Below, piece after piece: positions 1 to 9,262 of a stretch of 64,000 nt of DNA. The stretch comes from Desulfuromusa sp. (GTDB taxonomy: Bacteria > Desulfobacterota > Desulfuromonadia > Desulfuromonadales > Geopsychrobacteraceae), in assembly GCA_021647765.1 (NCBI GenBank), contig JAKIUD010000006.1, forward strand, positions 10,862 to 74,861, in the 5' to 3' direction. How positions within the stretch are numbered: the stretch's first letter is position 1; each line of letters begins with the position of its first letter. The notes under the pieces are model-generated. The model was not told the origin of the DNA. It made no database searches and saw nothing but the letters and a program-made list of their open reading frames with translations. The translations under genes were made by a program, and so were the position numbers.

Positions 1-376
1 ACACTTTCTTGCCCCATTTGCCGGGTTGTTGTGCTATCTGATCCCTTATCAAAAAAAAGCTGTTTCTGCCGCCGAGCGCCCATTTTATTATCAGCAACGC
101 CCCCTGAAAGGGATTGCCCAAATCAACAGATTGTGCAGACAGCTTGATGGTAAGTTAAATTCGATAACCACGCCCAGCCTTGTTCTGACCTCAACAGGTG
201 ATGCCACCATAGCCCCAGGGACTGCAGCAGAAATCCACCGCCAACTTGGCAGCAAGCAAAAGCAGTTCCACTGCTATGGCGACGAAGTTCCGCATGTTTT
301 GACGACAACAGAAAACCCCCGGCAACAGGATGTTTTACAACGCTGCATCAATTTTCTTGACATAAAAGGCATATAA
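1..376 (+). CDS. Alpha/beta hydrolase (esterase/lipase-like), 3' part only
   Basis: The frame is open from base 2 to a TAA at 374-376, so this is the last 124 residues of a longer protein whose start lies left of the window. The visible part resembles the C-terminal third of serine esterases/lipases of the alpha/beta-hydrolase fold. A 'TPSLVLTSTGDATIAP' strand-turn carries the likely catalytic acid, and 'VPHVLTTTENP' near the end carries the likely catalytic histidine. The nucleophile elbow is not in the window. The gene is convergent with the amino-acid transporter genes. The substrate cannot be deduced. The fold assignment is fairly safe; the exact family is not. Confidence 0.6.
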   Translation, partial: HFLAPFAGLLCYLIPYQKKAVSAAERPFYYQQRPLKGIAQINRLCRQLDGKLNSITTPSLVLTSTGDATIAPGTAAEIHRQLGSKQKQFHCYGDEVPHVLTTTENPRQQDVLQRCINFLDIKGI

Positions 377-451
377 TCGAGAGCCGAATTGTACAATGTA
401 GACTTTCATATAAAGGGTAGTCGTAGCTGTCCCCAATGTGATGCCGAAATA

Positions 452-1237
452 TCAGAGTATTTGACTGAGAAACAACTTAGTTCGTTCGTGCCGGGGGTTA
501 TTGAAAAATTTGCCAGGCTCGTTTTCTTCTACGATATTACCATGATCCATAAAAATGACACGGTCGGCAATGGTCTTGGCAAAACCCATCTCATGGGTCA
601 CCACGATCATCGTCATTCCTGTGTCAGCAAGCTCAATCATGACGTCAAGAACCTCCTTGATCATCTCCGGGTCAAGCGCCGACGTTGGTTCGTCAAACAA
701 CATAATTTTTGGGTTCATACACAAAGAACGGGCAATGGCCACCCGCTGCTGCTGGCCACCTGAAAGTTGATCGGGAAACTTGTCAGCCTGCTCCGAGATC
801 TTAACCCGCTCAAGATACACCATGGCATTAGCCTGAGCATCAGCTTTGGTCATCTTTCGCGCCCATTTTGGACCTAGAGTGAGATTTTCTAAAATAGTCA
901 GATGAGGAAATAGATTAAAATTTTGGAATACCATACCAACTTCAGTACGTATATGGTCAATGTTCTTAAGGTTTTTGTTTAGTGTTATGCCATCGACAAC
1001 GATGCTGCCCTTTTGATGTTCTTCAAGTTTATTGATACAGCGGATAAGGGTTGATTTTCCAGACCCCGAAGGGCCACATACCACAATCCGCTCACCCTGA
1101 TGAACAGTAAGATCAATGTCCTTCAGTACGTGAAAATCGCCATACCACTTATTGACCCTGTTGAACTCAATGATAACTTCGGTGGATGCGGCAGATGTGA
1201 GTTGTTCCCTGGTGTTCTGTGTTTTTGCGGCTGTCAT
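452..1237 (-). CDS. aapP: General L-amino-acid ABC transporter, ATP-binding subunit
   Basis: Cytoplasmic ATPase that powers polar amino-acid import with the two permeases encoded just upstream. The sequence shows Walker A (GPSGSGKST), the signature LSGGQQQR, Walker B ([11 protein letters not shown]) and the switch histidine (VVTHEMGFA), the usual layout of GlnQ/AapP-type subunits. The frame can be opened earlier at a TTG overlapping the aapM stop. The ATG at 1237 is preferred because AGGAT lies 8 bases upstream and the family begins near there; this gives 261 residues. It is the last gene of the minus-strand transporter series. Family assignment is very secure; the substrate range (AapP against BztD or GltL) is inferred from the four-gene layout. 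Confidence 0.9.
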   Translation of the reverse strand: MTAAKTQNTREQLTSAASTEVIIEFNRVNKWYGDFHVLKDIDLTVHQGERIVVCGPSGSGKSTLIRCINKLEEHQKGSIVVDGITLNKNLKNIDHIRTEVGMVFQNFNLFPHLTILENLTLGPKWARKMTKADAQANAMVYLERVKISEQADKFPDQLSGGQQQRVAIARSLCMNPKIMLFDEPTSALDPEMIKEVLDVMIELADTGMTMIVVTHEMGFAKTIADRVIFMDHGNIVEENEPGKFFNNPRHERTKLFLSQIL

Positions 1238-1263
1238 GTTTCTTATCCTGTGGGTTTCCCAGG

Positions 1264-2592
1264 TCAATTTTTATGCTCAGTCGATAGTTTTGCTTCCAGG
1301 TGGCGGCTGTATTTTGACATGACAAAACAAATCAAAAAGAACAAAATCGCACCAAAAATCAGCGGCTCTCTGTGAAGTCCAAGCCAGGGCAAATCTTTGC
1401 TGATTGAGCGTAACATACCGAGTACGTCAAATAGGCCGATAATGGACACTAAGGTCGTATCTTTCAACAGCGAGATAAAATTGCCAACAATATTAGGAAT
1501 CATATGCTTCAAAGCCTGGGGCATGATAATGAAGCTCATGGTCTGCCAATAGCCCAGACCTACGGTATGGGCTCCTTCAAACTGCCCTTTCGGAATGGTC
1601 TGAAGACCCCCGCGAACAACCTCAGCGAGATAGCAGGCGTTGAACAGGCAAACAGCGATGATAACCTGAACCAGTTTATTGAGGACAAAGCCTTCGGGAA
1701 GGAACAGTGGAAACATCGTCGTCGCCATGAACAGTACAGTAATTAAAGGGACGGAACGGAACAATTCGATGAACGAGGTGCTGAGTACCCTGACGACCGG
1801 CATCTTGGAGCGTCGACCGAGGGCAAGAATAATTCCGCCCGGCAGTGCCGAAGCAATACCGACCCCTGATATGACAAGGGTAAGAAATAATCCGCCCCAT
1901 TTGGTCCAGGGAATCTTTTCAACCCCCCATCCCATTTGCCACATAAAAACCGCAACAAAACTGACCGCAATAAGGGTAAAAAACATATTGTGTAGAGTCT
2001 TTTCCTGGACATCTTTTATGCCAAACAAACGGGGTAAAAATTCAGGCAGGCTGTGACCGGTAAACACGCCAATAGTTGCATGGATGGTATTACCTGCCAG
2101 ACAAACGATTGCTGCAGTGAGCATGAGCTGCATGAAGATGCCCTTATCACCACCTGAAAAAAGGTATCCTGAAAGAAAAGGATAGAGGAATACCGTGGTC
2201 AGCCCAATATATATTTTTGCCTTGACCCTTGGCAGCCAAAGCGGTGCCATCCAGACGAAAAGTAACAGTATGCCCAAATTGATCCGCCACAATTCATCTC
2301 TTGGGTAGCGACCGTAGAAAATGCTGTCCAGCCACGCAATGACACCTGCCCAGCAAGCTCCATCCATGCTGATATCGAAACACTCCCGCCGACTGTCGGC
2401 GACCCACACTGCATCAGCAATCCCCCATACCCATAAACCCTTTACCGTTATATAAATAAGAAAGAGGGTAACGAAGGTGAGGAGAGTGTTGAGCGTAGAG
2501 CTAAACAGGTGTTTTTTCATCCAGCCAACAGGTGATGTTTCAGATAGAGGTGGAGCTATAGTGGATCTTTTTGTTGGTTTTATAATAGCCAT
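1264..2592 (-). CDS. aapM: General L-amino-acid ABC transporter, permease subunit M
   Basis: Inner-membrane permease of the His/Glu/Gln/Arg/opine family, 442 residues. An N-terminal region with several hydrophobic segments (about residues 30-240) precedes a typical permease core. The core holds the EAA-type loop around '[18 protein letters not shown]' with '[13 protein letters not shown]' (about 340-375), which contacts the ATPase. The long N-terminal extension is typical of AapM/BztC rather than the short GlnP type. ATG start two bases after the aapQ stop, so the two permeases are translationally coupled. It is predicted to pair with AapQ as a heterodimer. Confidence in the family is high. 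Confidence 0.9.
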   Translation of the reverse strand: MAIIKPTKRSTIAPPLSETSPVGWMKKHLFSSTLNTLLTFVTLFLIYITVKGLWVWGIADAVWVADSRRECFDISMDGACWAGVIAWLDSIFYGRYPRDELWRINLGILLLFVWMAPLWLPRVKAKIYIGLTTVFLYPFLSGYLFSGGDKGIFMQLMLTAAIVCLAGNTIHATIGVFTGHSLPEFLPRLFGIKDVQEKTLHNMFFTLIAVSFVAVFMWQMGWGVEKIPWTKWGGLFLTLVISGVGIASALPGGIILALGRRSKMPVVRVLSTSFIELFRSVPLITVLFMATTMFPLFLPEGFVLNKLVQVIIAVCLFNACYLAEVVRGGLQTIPKGQFEGAHTVGLGYWQTMSFIIMPQALKHMIPNIVGNFISLLKDTTLVSIIGLFDVLGMLRSISKDLPWLGLHREPLIFGAILFFLICFVMSKYSRHLEAKLSTEHKN

Positions 2593-2594
2593 GA

Positions 2595-3812
2595 TCAGCG
2601 CTCCACCAATTGGACTCGTTTATTGTAAATATTCAGAAGCCACGAAATAATCAGACTAATGACCATGTAAAAGGCCATCGTCATACCGACCAACTCAACC
2701 GCGTAACCGGCCTGATTCAGCGATGTCCCCATAAAAAGGGTGACTAAGTCGGGATAACCAATTGCGATTGCCAGCGATGAATTTTTGACTGCACTCATCC
2801 AATTACTAATCATCGGAGGAACAATGGCGGGCATCGCTTGGGGGATAATGACGCGAGACATGACCCTTTTTTCCTTGAGACCCAGTGCTCGAGCAGCATC
2901 ATACTGTCCCTTGCCTACCGATAGAACCCCTGCACGCACCGTTTCGGCCATATGTGAGGCATGGTAAATGGATAAAGCAACGAGAAGAGCCACAAAAGCA
3001 GGCGGCAGGTTTGCACCACCGACAAAATTAAATCCTTCAAGTTTTGGTAGCTCCCAGCCAAGTGGCATACCTGTTATCAAATAGACAGTTCCCGGCAGTA
3101 AAATAAATAATGCCGCGGAAGGGATAAAGGTCGGGAATAATTTCCCGGTTCTGTCATGACGATTTTTTGCCCAGCGTCTAAAAAAAACAATTGCGATTGC
3201 CGCGATTACAATAGTTAAACTGGTCATCCATAGCTGATCACCTGGTATTGGCCATGCCATGTAAAGGCCACGATTATTGAGGATCAAAACCTCTGCACCA
3301 CCGGACAGATCAATGCTGTTCTTGACCTTGGGAAGCAAGGAAAAAACGCCAATATACCAAAAAATAACCTGTATCAATAATGGTGTGTTGCGAAAGATTT
3401 CCACATATGTCAGGGCGACTTTAGATACCAGCCAATTTTTGGAAAGTCTCAAAATGCCAATAAAAAATCCAAGTAGAGTGCTGACTATAATTGCCAGAGC
3501 TGAAACATAGAGGGTGTTGAGGGCGCCAATGATGAAAATACGACCATAAGTTCCAGTCCCGGGCTCATTGGGGATAAGTTTGAAGTAGCTGTCGAATCCA
3601 GCTGCAACATTAAGAAAACCGAAACCCGTGTTCATTCCGCGTATTTCGAGGTTGTGAGCTGTATTACTGACAAGATACCAAGCGAATCCGCCTACGACAG
3701 CTACGGTCAAGAGTTGATAAAAAATCGATCGAACCCGTTCGTCATGGAAAAAGTTAAACTGTTCTTCTGGTTTCATATTCACTGGTTCTTTGTTGTTATC
3801 ACGAACTGCCAC
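2595..3812 (-). CDS. aapQ: General L-amino-acid ABC transporter, permease subunit Q
   Basis: Second inner-membrane permease of the amino-acid importer, 405 residues. One transmembrane segment near residues 32-50 is followed by a long periplasmic loop of the type seen in AapQ/BztB. The remaining helices include the EAA loop 'GKGQYDAARALGLKEKRVM' followed by 'IIPQAMPAIVPP' (about 300-335). The GTG start at 3812 has AGGGA seven bases upstream, so it is preferred over an ATG twelve codons later. The gene lies 180 bases after aapJ, from which it is separated by a strong hairpin, and directly before aapM. Function is inferred from family and gene order. Confidence 0.9.
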   Translation of the reverse strand: MAVRDNNKEPVNMKPEEQFNFFHDERVRSIFYQLLTVAVVGGFAWYLVSNTAHNLEIRGMNTGFGFLNVAAGFDSYFKLIPNEPGTGTYGRIFIIGALNTLYVSALAIIVSTLLGFFIGILRLSKNWLVSKVALTYVEIFRNTPLLIQVIFWYIGVFSLLPKVKNSIDLSGGAEVLILNNRGLYMAWPIPGDQLWMTSLTIVIAAIAIVFFRRWAKNRHDRTGKLFPTFIPSAALFILLPGTVYLITGMPLGWELPKLEGFNFVGGANLPPAFVALLVALSIYHASHMAETVRAGVLSVGKGQYDAARALGLKEKRVMSRVIIPQAMPAIVPPMISNWMSAVKNSSLAIAIGYPDLVTLFMGTSLNQAGYAVELVGMTMAFYMVISLIISWLLNIYNKRVQLVER

Positions 3813-3926
3813 AATATTTTCCCTGATATTTTATTTTAGGAGGTTCTAACGGTCTTTCTCTCGTTATGATTTACCACGCCAGACAGCCACCTGGCCGGGC
3901 ATTATGGTTCAGTTTTTTGGTTTTAC

Positions 3927-3957
3927 GATTGCTAGCCCCCCATTGGGGCTAGCAATC
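3927..3957 (-). terminator. Hairpin between aapJ and aapQ, probable partial terminator or mRNA stabiliser
   Basis: Perfect 13-bp inverted repeat (GATTGCTAGCCCC and its complement) around a five-base loop. On the transcribed minus strand it is followed by an A-rich stretch, not a T-run, so it is not a textbook terminator. Hairpins placed just after the binding-protein gene of ABC operons commonly protect the upstream mRNA and lower permease expression. That role is inferred here. Confidence 0.55.
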
Positions 3958-3993
3958 ATCCCGCCCAAGTTTATAACTGGAAATAATCAATAA

Positions 3994-5028
3994 TTAGCGC
4001 ATAGGCGGAGAATACATCAATCCACCATTACTCCAAAGCTCGTTAAGAGTTCCCTTCCGCTTGATGCCAAGGGCTCCTTTGCCGCTACCTATATATTTTT
4101 CATAGATTTCGCCGTAGTTACCCACCTGTTTGATGATATTGTAGGCCCAATCTTTGGAGAGCCCTATTCCTTCGTTAAGGTTACCCTCAACGCCAAGCAT
4201 ACGGCGAATAGGTACACTTTTTGAGTTGGCACGCATATCATCAACATTAGCACTGGTCACGCCAAGCTCCTCAGCGTTGATCATGGCAAATAATGACCAT
4301 CTGACAATGTCAGCCCACTGGTTGTCCCCATGTCTCACTGCAGGGCCCAGAGGTTCTTTGGAAATTGTTTCGGGTAAAATGAGATGATTGGCAGGAACCG
4401 GGAATGAAACAATATTCGCCGCCATTGACGATTTATCTCCCGTGACCGCATCACATCCCCCCTTAAGGTATGTGTCATCTCGGACATTCCAGTCCTCAAA
4501 TGTGACAATGTCGATATTGAGATTATTTTCCCGGCTGAAGTCTGTCAGGTTCAGTTCGCTGGTCGTGCCGGACGTCACGCACACTTTCGCACCCTTCAGC
4601 TGAAGAGCACTGGTAATGCCGGTCTCCTTGAGAACGGTAAAGCCCTGACCGTCATAGAAATTAACGCCGGTAAAATCCAAACCGAGCTGGGTGTCACGTG
4701 ACATTGTCCAGGTGGCTGTACGACATAAAAGATCCGATTCTCCATTGGCTAGAGCAGTAAAGCGTGCCTGACTACTGACAGATTGAACTTCCATTTTCCC
4801 TTTGTCGCCAAAGATCGCCGCCGCGACCGCCTGACAGACTGCCACATCCAAGCCATACCAGTTGCCGTCGGCATCAAGATTATAGAAGCCACCAGAAGGT
4901 GTGCCAACCTGGCAGCGTAAATTGCCACGTTTTTTGACAAGATCCAGTGTTTTACTCGTTGCAGCAGCAGCTGGAGCTGCCATGACCGCAAATGCTACAA
5001 TTGATGTGACTAATGTTGAGAGTTTCAT
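3994..5028 (-). CDS. aapJ: General L-amino-acid ABC transporter, periplasmic binding protein
   Basis: Periplasmic solute-binding protein that captures amino acids and delivers them to AapQM; 344 residues, the usual AapJ/BztA length. A cleavable signal peptide of about 22 residues (MKLSTLVTSIVAFAVMAAPAAA) is followed by 'VKKRGNLRCQVG', the start of an SBP_bac_3-type domain, and 'YGLDVAVCQAVAAAIFG' typical of this branch. The ATG at 5028 has AGGA eight bases upstream; an upstream in-frame ATG would add eleven charged residues before the signal peptide and is rejected. It is the first gene of the aap series, about 320 bases after the homoserine-dehydrogenase-like gene, so it probably has its own promoter. 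Confidence 0.9.
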   Translation of the reverse strand: MKLSTLVTSIVAFAVMAAPAAAATSKTLDLVKKRGNLRCQVGTPSGGFYNLDADGNWYGLDVAVCQAVAAAIFGDKGKMEVQSVSSQARFTALANGESDLLCRTATWTMSRDTQLGLDFTGVNFYDGQGFTVLKETGITSALQLKGAKVCVTSGTTSELNLTDFSRENNLNIDIVTFEDWNVRDDTYLKGGCDAVTGDKSSMAANIVSFPVPANHLILPETISKEPLGPAVRHGDNQWADIVRWSLFAMINAEELGVTSANVDDMRANSKSVPIRRMLGVEGNLNEGIGLSKDWAYNIIKQVGNYGEIYEKYIGSGKGALGIKRKGTLNELWSNGGLMYSPPMR

Positions 5029-5348
5029 TGAGTGTTTCCTCCATGCAAAGGGATTTATCAATACGTGACCACTTTATAAATCAATGATCACCCGAAGTCA
5101 CTTTCACAGGCACATCTACCTTTTGATACAAAAAGAAAACAGCAGCAGCCAGATCACCTCCCTTGTTTGGTCCATCTCCAATTTTTCCCAAAAGAGACTT
5201 TTATATGGGGCTGCGGAGGCAGTATCCAATGACCATTTTCAGTATCAACATACAACCAGCAATTAAACGCTAGAGCCTGCCACTCGATCTTAGAAAAGAG
5301 CCAAAATTCTTTTAATTGATATGATAGGACAGACCGCTGCGTGCTTGG
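5029..5348. other. Intergenic region upstream of aapJ
   Basis: About 320 bases between aapJ and the homoserine-dehydrogenase-like gene. It should carry the aapJ promoter. I saw no convincing -35/-10 pair, sigma-54 box, riboswitch or repeat in it. Confidence 0.4.
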
Positions 5349-6389
5349 TTATACTGCAGTTGCCCGATTGATTTCTATCAAATCAGCCAGCAGAGCAAAT
5401 CCGGTTGCCGCTTTTCCTGCTCCCGGCCCCATAATGGTTATATCATCGACATACTTGGTTCTGAACATCAACGCATTGGTTGGGCCGCTAACACCTGCCA
5501 ATGGGTGGGATAGCGATATCTTCTCAGGCTTGACACTCCCTTTAACAGAACCATCGCTTTGTAACTTCATCGTTGCGATCAGTTTATATCGTTTGCCCTG
5601 CTCTTTGGCTTTGGCAATATCTGCGCTGGTTATTTTTGTAATTCCTTCGCGTTCTACTTGATCCTTGGTTAAGTGATAGTTTAGAACAACATTTGACAAA
5701 ATAACCACTTTGGCAAGAGCATCCCAACCTTCGACGTCCCCGGTTGGATCGGCCTCAGCATAGCCGAGTTCTTGTGCTTTTTGCAGAGCTGCTGCGTATT
5801 CCATCCCGTTTTCCATCTCAGTCAGGATGTAATTTGTGGTTCCATTCAATATCCCTTGAATCTCGGTAATTCCCGCGCCCGCTAGGTTATTGAGGCAGAG
5901 ATTGATGGCTGGTGTTCCTGCCATTACCGTCCCTTCAAATTTTAACATAACGTTGTTTTGCTTTGCCAGTTCACCCAGTTCTTTAGCCGCTAGAGCAACT
6001 GGGCCTTTGTTGGTCATGGTCACATGTTTGCCTGCAGCTAATGCGGTTTTGACATGCGTGATGGCGGGTTCACCGGTTTGGACGTCGGTCCAGCTTACTT
6101 CGACAATGGTATTCGCATTACTTTTTGTAATTGTCGTGAGGCTATCCCAGCCAGTGGTTTCTGCCCCTTCATAATCGGACAGGCTTTGATTGTTCTTCAC
6201 CATCTCTAACAATTTGCCCATATCCAACCCATCGGGGTGGTACGCTGAGCCTTTTAATTTGTCTGAAACAGCGGCCACTTGGCACTCAAATCCGTATTGC
6301 TGCTTAAGCTTCTGTTGCTCTTCAAGCAGAATCTCTACCAGACCTTGCCCGACAACACCGAAACCGATCAATGCGAGTTTTAATTTCAT
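5349..6389 (-). CDS. Homoserine dehydrogenase-like protein without ACT domain
   Basis: NAD(P)-dependent oxidoreductase of the homoserine dehydrogenase family, which interconverts homoserine and aspartate 4-semialdehyde. The 346 residues begin with a Rossmann motif (GFGVVGQG, residues 9-16). The family signature follows with 'NGTTNYILTEM' and 'GYAEADPTGDVEGWDALAK' (about 180-225), which includes the conserved Asp and Lys of the active site. There is no C-terminal ACT domain and no aspartokinase partner, unlike the usual feedback-regulated biosynthetic enzyme of about 430 residues. AGGGA lies before the ATG. It sits between an AOR-family gene and the aap importer on the same strand, which suggests a catabolic rather than biosynthetic role (inference). 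A related dehydrogenase acting on another beta-hydroxy or amino substrate is possible. Confidence 0.75.
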   Translation of the reverse strand: MKLKLALIGFGVVGQGLVEILLEEQQKLKQQYGFECQVAAVSDKLKGSAYHPDGLDMGKLLEMVKNNQSLSDYEGAETTGWDSLTTITKSNANTIVEVSWTDVQTGEPAITHVKTALAAGKHVTMTNKGPVALAAKELGELAKQNNVMLKFEGTVMAGTPAINLCLNNLAGAGITEIQGILNGTTNYILTEMENGMEYAAALQKAQELGYAEADPTGDVEGWDALAKVVILSNVVLNYHLTKDQVEREGITKITSADIAKAKEQGKRYKLIATMKLQSDGSVKGSVKPEKISLSHPLAGVSGPTNALMFRTKYVDDITIMGPGAGKAATGFALLADLIEINRATAV

Positions 6390-6484
6390 AAGTTTCCCTT
6401 TTGATGTGTCCTAATTATTGTTCTGTGCAATGAAAACAACCAATACTCTCTATATCAGTTATGAAACTTAGTTGGCAGCGGTGC

Positions 6485-8236
6485 TTATCGTTTGACAGCT
6501 TCCGGCTCACCTTTTTGATTCCAGTTTCGTAATTTGTAGTATTCCTGGATGAGAGATTTAAAAAAAGCGCGATCCAGCTTTTTCCCTCGCATAAAACCGG
6601 CCAGTGATTCTTCATCGAAAAAACGGTTTGGCAAGGTATCATCGGTATGCGTACGCCCATTGCGCAAGTTGTATGTTCGAGCCAGATTCGTAATTTTGGC
6701 TCCGATGGCACGCAATGAGTCTTCTGTATGTTGATAACCGGTGGCTGCATTTAAAAGTTCGGCCAGGCGCTTTACCCCTTCAGGCACAAAATCACAAATG
6801 ACCAGACTGTTGCGTACATTCACATCGTCAATACCCTTTGCAACAGTTGCAGGAATTTGATCGATGGTGAAACCCTCCTCCATATCGGTATCAAGGCACC
6901 AAAGCCGGGTGTGGCTGGCAAAATCCGCGACTGAAAGCATCAGGGACATAATCAGCGACCCTTTAGGGTTAACACCGGAGTGCTCCATGCCAAAGGTATT
7001 GATGGCAAAGTCGGCACTCCCCTTGCCGATGATTTCAGCCGCACGCTTTGTTCCATCGCCAAAAATGGCGCCAATGCCTTTTTTTTGAGCCATTAATTGG
7101 ATTAATTTGTACTGTGCTTCAGCGTTGCCCCAACTTAGATCCAGCCCATCCCAGTTGTCCAGCAGCTTTTTCTCATAACATTCCATGGCAAATGAAATCG
7201 TAACTCCGACACTAATCGTGTCCATTCCCAAGTCATTGCACAGCTCATTGGCCATCGCCACCTTCTTGATATCGTTGACCATGCAGCCAGATCCCAAGTA
7301 AGCAGTCGTTTCATATTCAGGCCCCTCAATCTGGTGCCCGTCAAATGTTGCTATCTTCGAACAACGAATAGCGCAATTAAAACAGGAGGTGTCTTTCCAG
7401 TTCAGCTCTTCTTTGGCGGTCTCTGAAGATATCTTCTCAAAATCATCAAAGCCACACTCCTTAAAATTACGCGCCGGAAGTACCCCGAGCTCTTGACCCC
7501 TTCTCACCCAAAGCATAGTCCCCTTTTGCCGTCGATACTTGACACTGGAATTACTTAAAATATCTTTTGTGAGTTTTTTGTTCAGCTCTCTGAACTTTTC
7601 TGCATCGTGGTAATGAACCTTCAACTCACCATCGACAACGATGGCTTTTAACATTTTTGAGCCCATTACTGCCCCGGCGCCACCCCTTCCAAACTGTCTG
7701 TGCTTGTCCACGCCAATACCGGCCAATTTTGAAAGGTTCTCACCTGCGATGCCAATGCAGGCAACTCTGGGATCATGGCCGGGATGCTTATCGATGAGCC
7801 AGTCATTGACGTAAAAGATCCCTTTTCCCTTTATCTGCTCAGCGGATTTAAACTCTATTCCTTCCTTGGTTACATACAGGTAGTTCCACGATTTTGCTTT
7901 CCCAACAATAACCATGTAATCAAATCCTGCGGCCTTCAATTGCGGGCCGAAGTGACCTCCACAATGGGTATCCAGGATTGAATTTGTCAGGGGAGATTTA
8001 GTAACGAGAGTGGTGCGGGCACTGGTTTGAATTTCGGAACCGGTAAAAGGACCGTTAACAAATATCAGCGGGTTATCTTCGCCCAGTGCTTCAGGGGCAG
8101 GAGCAATCTTGTCAAGAATCGCAAATCCCAGACCTTTCCCGCCAATATAGTTTTTTACTAACGTCTGGTCTGTGTTGTTTATTTCATACGTTTTGCTGGT
8201 TAAATCGATCTTAACCCATCTTCCAGTATAAGACAT
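6485..8236 (-). CDS. Aldehyde:ferredoxin oxidoreductase family protein (tungsten-type)
   Basis: Cytoplasmic tungsto- or molybdopterin enzyme that oxidises aldehydes to acids and reduces ferredoxin; 583 residues, close to the usual 600. The N-terminal AOR domain starts at 'GRWVKIDLTSKTYEIN' and includes 'IGGKGLGFAIL' and 'ARTTLVTKSPLT', with 'FGRGGAGAVMGSK' before residue 200. Cluster ligands are a CxxCxxxC motif (CFNCAIRC, about residue 288) and a late Cys in 'LVICDF'. The gene follows an Lrp regulator by 114 bases and precedes the homoserine-dehydrogenase-like gene by 95 bases, all on the minus strand. The natural substrate is unknown; an amino-acid-derived aldehyde fits the context. Confidence 0.9.
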   Translation of the reverse strand: MSYTGRWVKIDLTSKTYEINNTDQTLVKNYIGGKGLGFAILDKIAPAPEALGEDNPLIFVNGPFTGSEIQTSARTTLVTKSPLTNSILDTHCGGHFGPQLKAAGFDYMVIVGKAKSWNYLYVTKEGIEFKSAEQIKGKGIFYVNDWLIDKHPGHDPRVACIGIAGENLSKLAGIGVDKHRQFGRGGAGAVMGSKMLKAIVVDGELKVHYHDAEKFRELNKKLTKDILSNSSVKYRRQKGTMLWVRRGQELGVLPARNFKECGFDDFEKISSETAKEELNWKDTSCFNCAIRCSKIATFDGHQIEGPEYETTAYLGSGCMVNDIKKVAMANELCNDLGMDTISVGVTISFAMECYEKKLLDNWDGLDLSWGNAEAQYKLIQLMAQKKGIGAIFGDGTKRAAEIIGKGSADFAINTFGMEHSGVNPKGSLIMSLMLSVADFASHTRLWCLDTDMEEGFTIDQIPATVAKGIDDVNVRNSLVICDFVPEGVKRLAELLNAATGYQHTEDSLRAIGAKITNLARTYNLRNGRTHTDDTLPNRFFDEESLAGFMRGKKLDRAFFKSLIQEYYKLRNWNQKGEPEAVKR

Positions 8237-8350
8237 TTCTTCAGCACCTTTTATTTTTCTAAGTCGTTAACAGGACTGATTATTACTTATCGTGAATCCC
8301 CAAAATGTCTGATTGCGACCGGTTTCCCTGCGGTGCTCTTCCTCAGGATG

Positions 8351-8836
8351 TCAACTTTCCGGCAAAGGCAGCATCGTTGTCGCTTTTATCTCAGAAAGAA
8401 CCAAACTGGTCGTGATTTGCATCACATGCGGCAATGTCGTCAACCTGGATCGAAGAAACTGTTCCAATTCATGTTGGTTTCTAAAGATCGCTTTGATCAG
8501 ATAGTCAGATTCACCCGTCAAATAGTGACATTCCAGCACTTCTGGAAAGCGACAGATCTCTTCTTCAAAGCGGGTCAATACTTCTTCAGAGTGAGCCTGC
8601 AGTCGGATTTGAAAAAAACAGATAAACTCCAAGCCCAGTTTCTCATGATCCAGAAGGGAAACATGCTGCTTAATCACTCCGAGTTTTTTTAGTCGTTTCA
8701 AACGGGCATGAGCCGCCGGCTGAGAAAGATTAATTCGACGTGCCAATTCATTATTGCTGATGCGGCTGTCTTTCTGGATCTCACGTAAAACTGCCAAGTC
8801 TATTCCATCCAATTTTATCTTTTCCGGCGATGTCAT
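8351..8836 (-). CDS. Lrp/AsnC family transcriptional regulator
   Basis: DNA-binding regulator that responds to amino acids; 161 residues. The N-terminal helix-turn-helix is visible in 'LREIQKDSRISNNELARRINLSQPAAHARLKRL' spread over about residues 15-50. It is followed by the alpha-beta ligand-sensing domain with 'HYLTGESDYLIKAIF' (about 105-120). The ATG at 8836 has AGGAG six bases upstream. As the first gene of the minus-strand series Lrp-AOR-dehydrogenase it probably controls that series and perhaps the aap importer, as Lrp-type regulators often act on adjacent amino-acid genes. The effector is unknown. Confidence 0.88.
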   Translation of the reverse strand: MTSPEKIKLDGIDLAVLREIQKDSRISNNELARRINLSQPAAHARLKRLKKLGVIKQHVSLLDHEKLGLEFICFFQIRLQAHSEEVLTRFEEEICRFPEVLECHYLTGESDYLIKAIFRNQHELEQFLRSRLTTLPHVMQITTSLVLSEIKATTMLPLPES

Positions 8837-9262
8837 TCTGACTCCTGATCGTAGTTATTCTTCCACGTTTAGTAAGAAAATAGAATGATGTTTTGTATGA
8901 TAGCCAATAAAGGAAATAATTAAAACCAAACTCAACAAATTGTTTTTAAAGTTCAAAATACTGATATTAGGGGTCTTGCGGAATGGAAGAATTCAAAGTT
9001 TATTAAAAGAGGATTTTGCAATCTATTTGCTTGACATTCAGCAGTTCCCGATGAGCCCAGTCTCATTCGGTTTTTTTTCCTATTTTAATGTTTCGGGGTG
9101 AAATAATCAGGTTTCATCCCGAGAAAACTCAGCAGTGTCCGGTTAGAAAGTTGCATAAGCCCCATAATCGAGATCAACAAACCCCGGAGGGGCTAAACTG
9201 CCATAAACAGTGGCATAACAAGTAAAAGCTACTGGCGCAGTTCAAAAACGGCAGGTATCAAC
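8837..9262. other. AT-rich intergenic region with a possible IS-end motif
   Basis: About 430 bases between the divergent Lrp gene and the threonine-synthase remnant. It holds the Lrp promoter region, which is AT-rich. Near 9136 it holds a TGTCCGGTTA motif followed by AAAGTTGCA; a similar motif recurs near 22850. No complete gene is visible. The threonine-synthase frame is blocked by a stop at 9194-9196, so upstream coding is lost. Confidence 0.4.

Noticed and set aside
6415..6750. 111-codon ORF over the 3' end of the AOR gene
   Set aside because: It lies in another frame of a clear coding region and has no ribosome site or recognisable domain.
8237..8350. Molybdenum/tungsten cofactor riboswitch before the AOR gene
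   Set aside because: The gap of 114 bases is too short and shows no matching structure.
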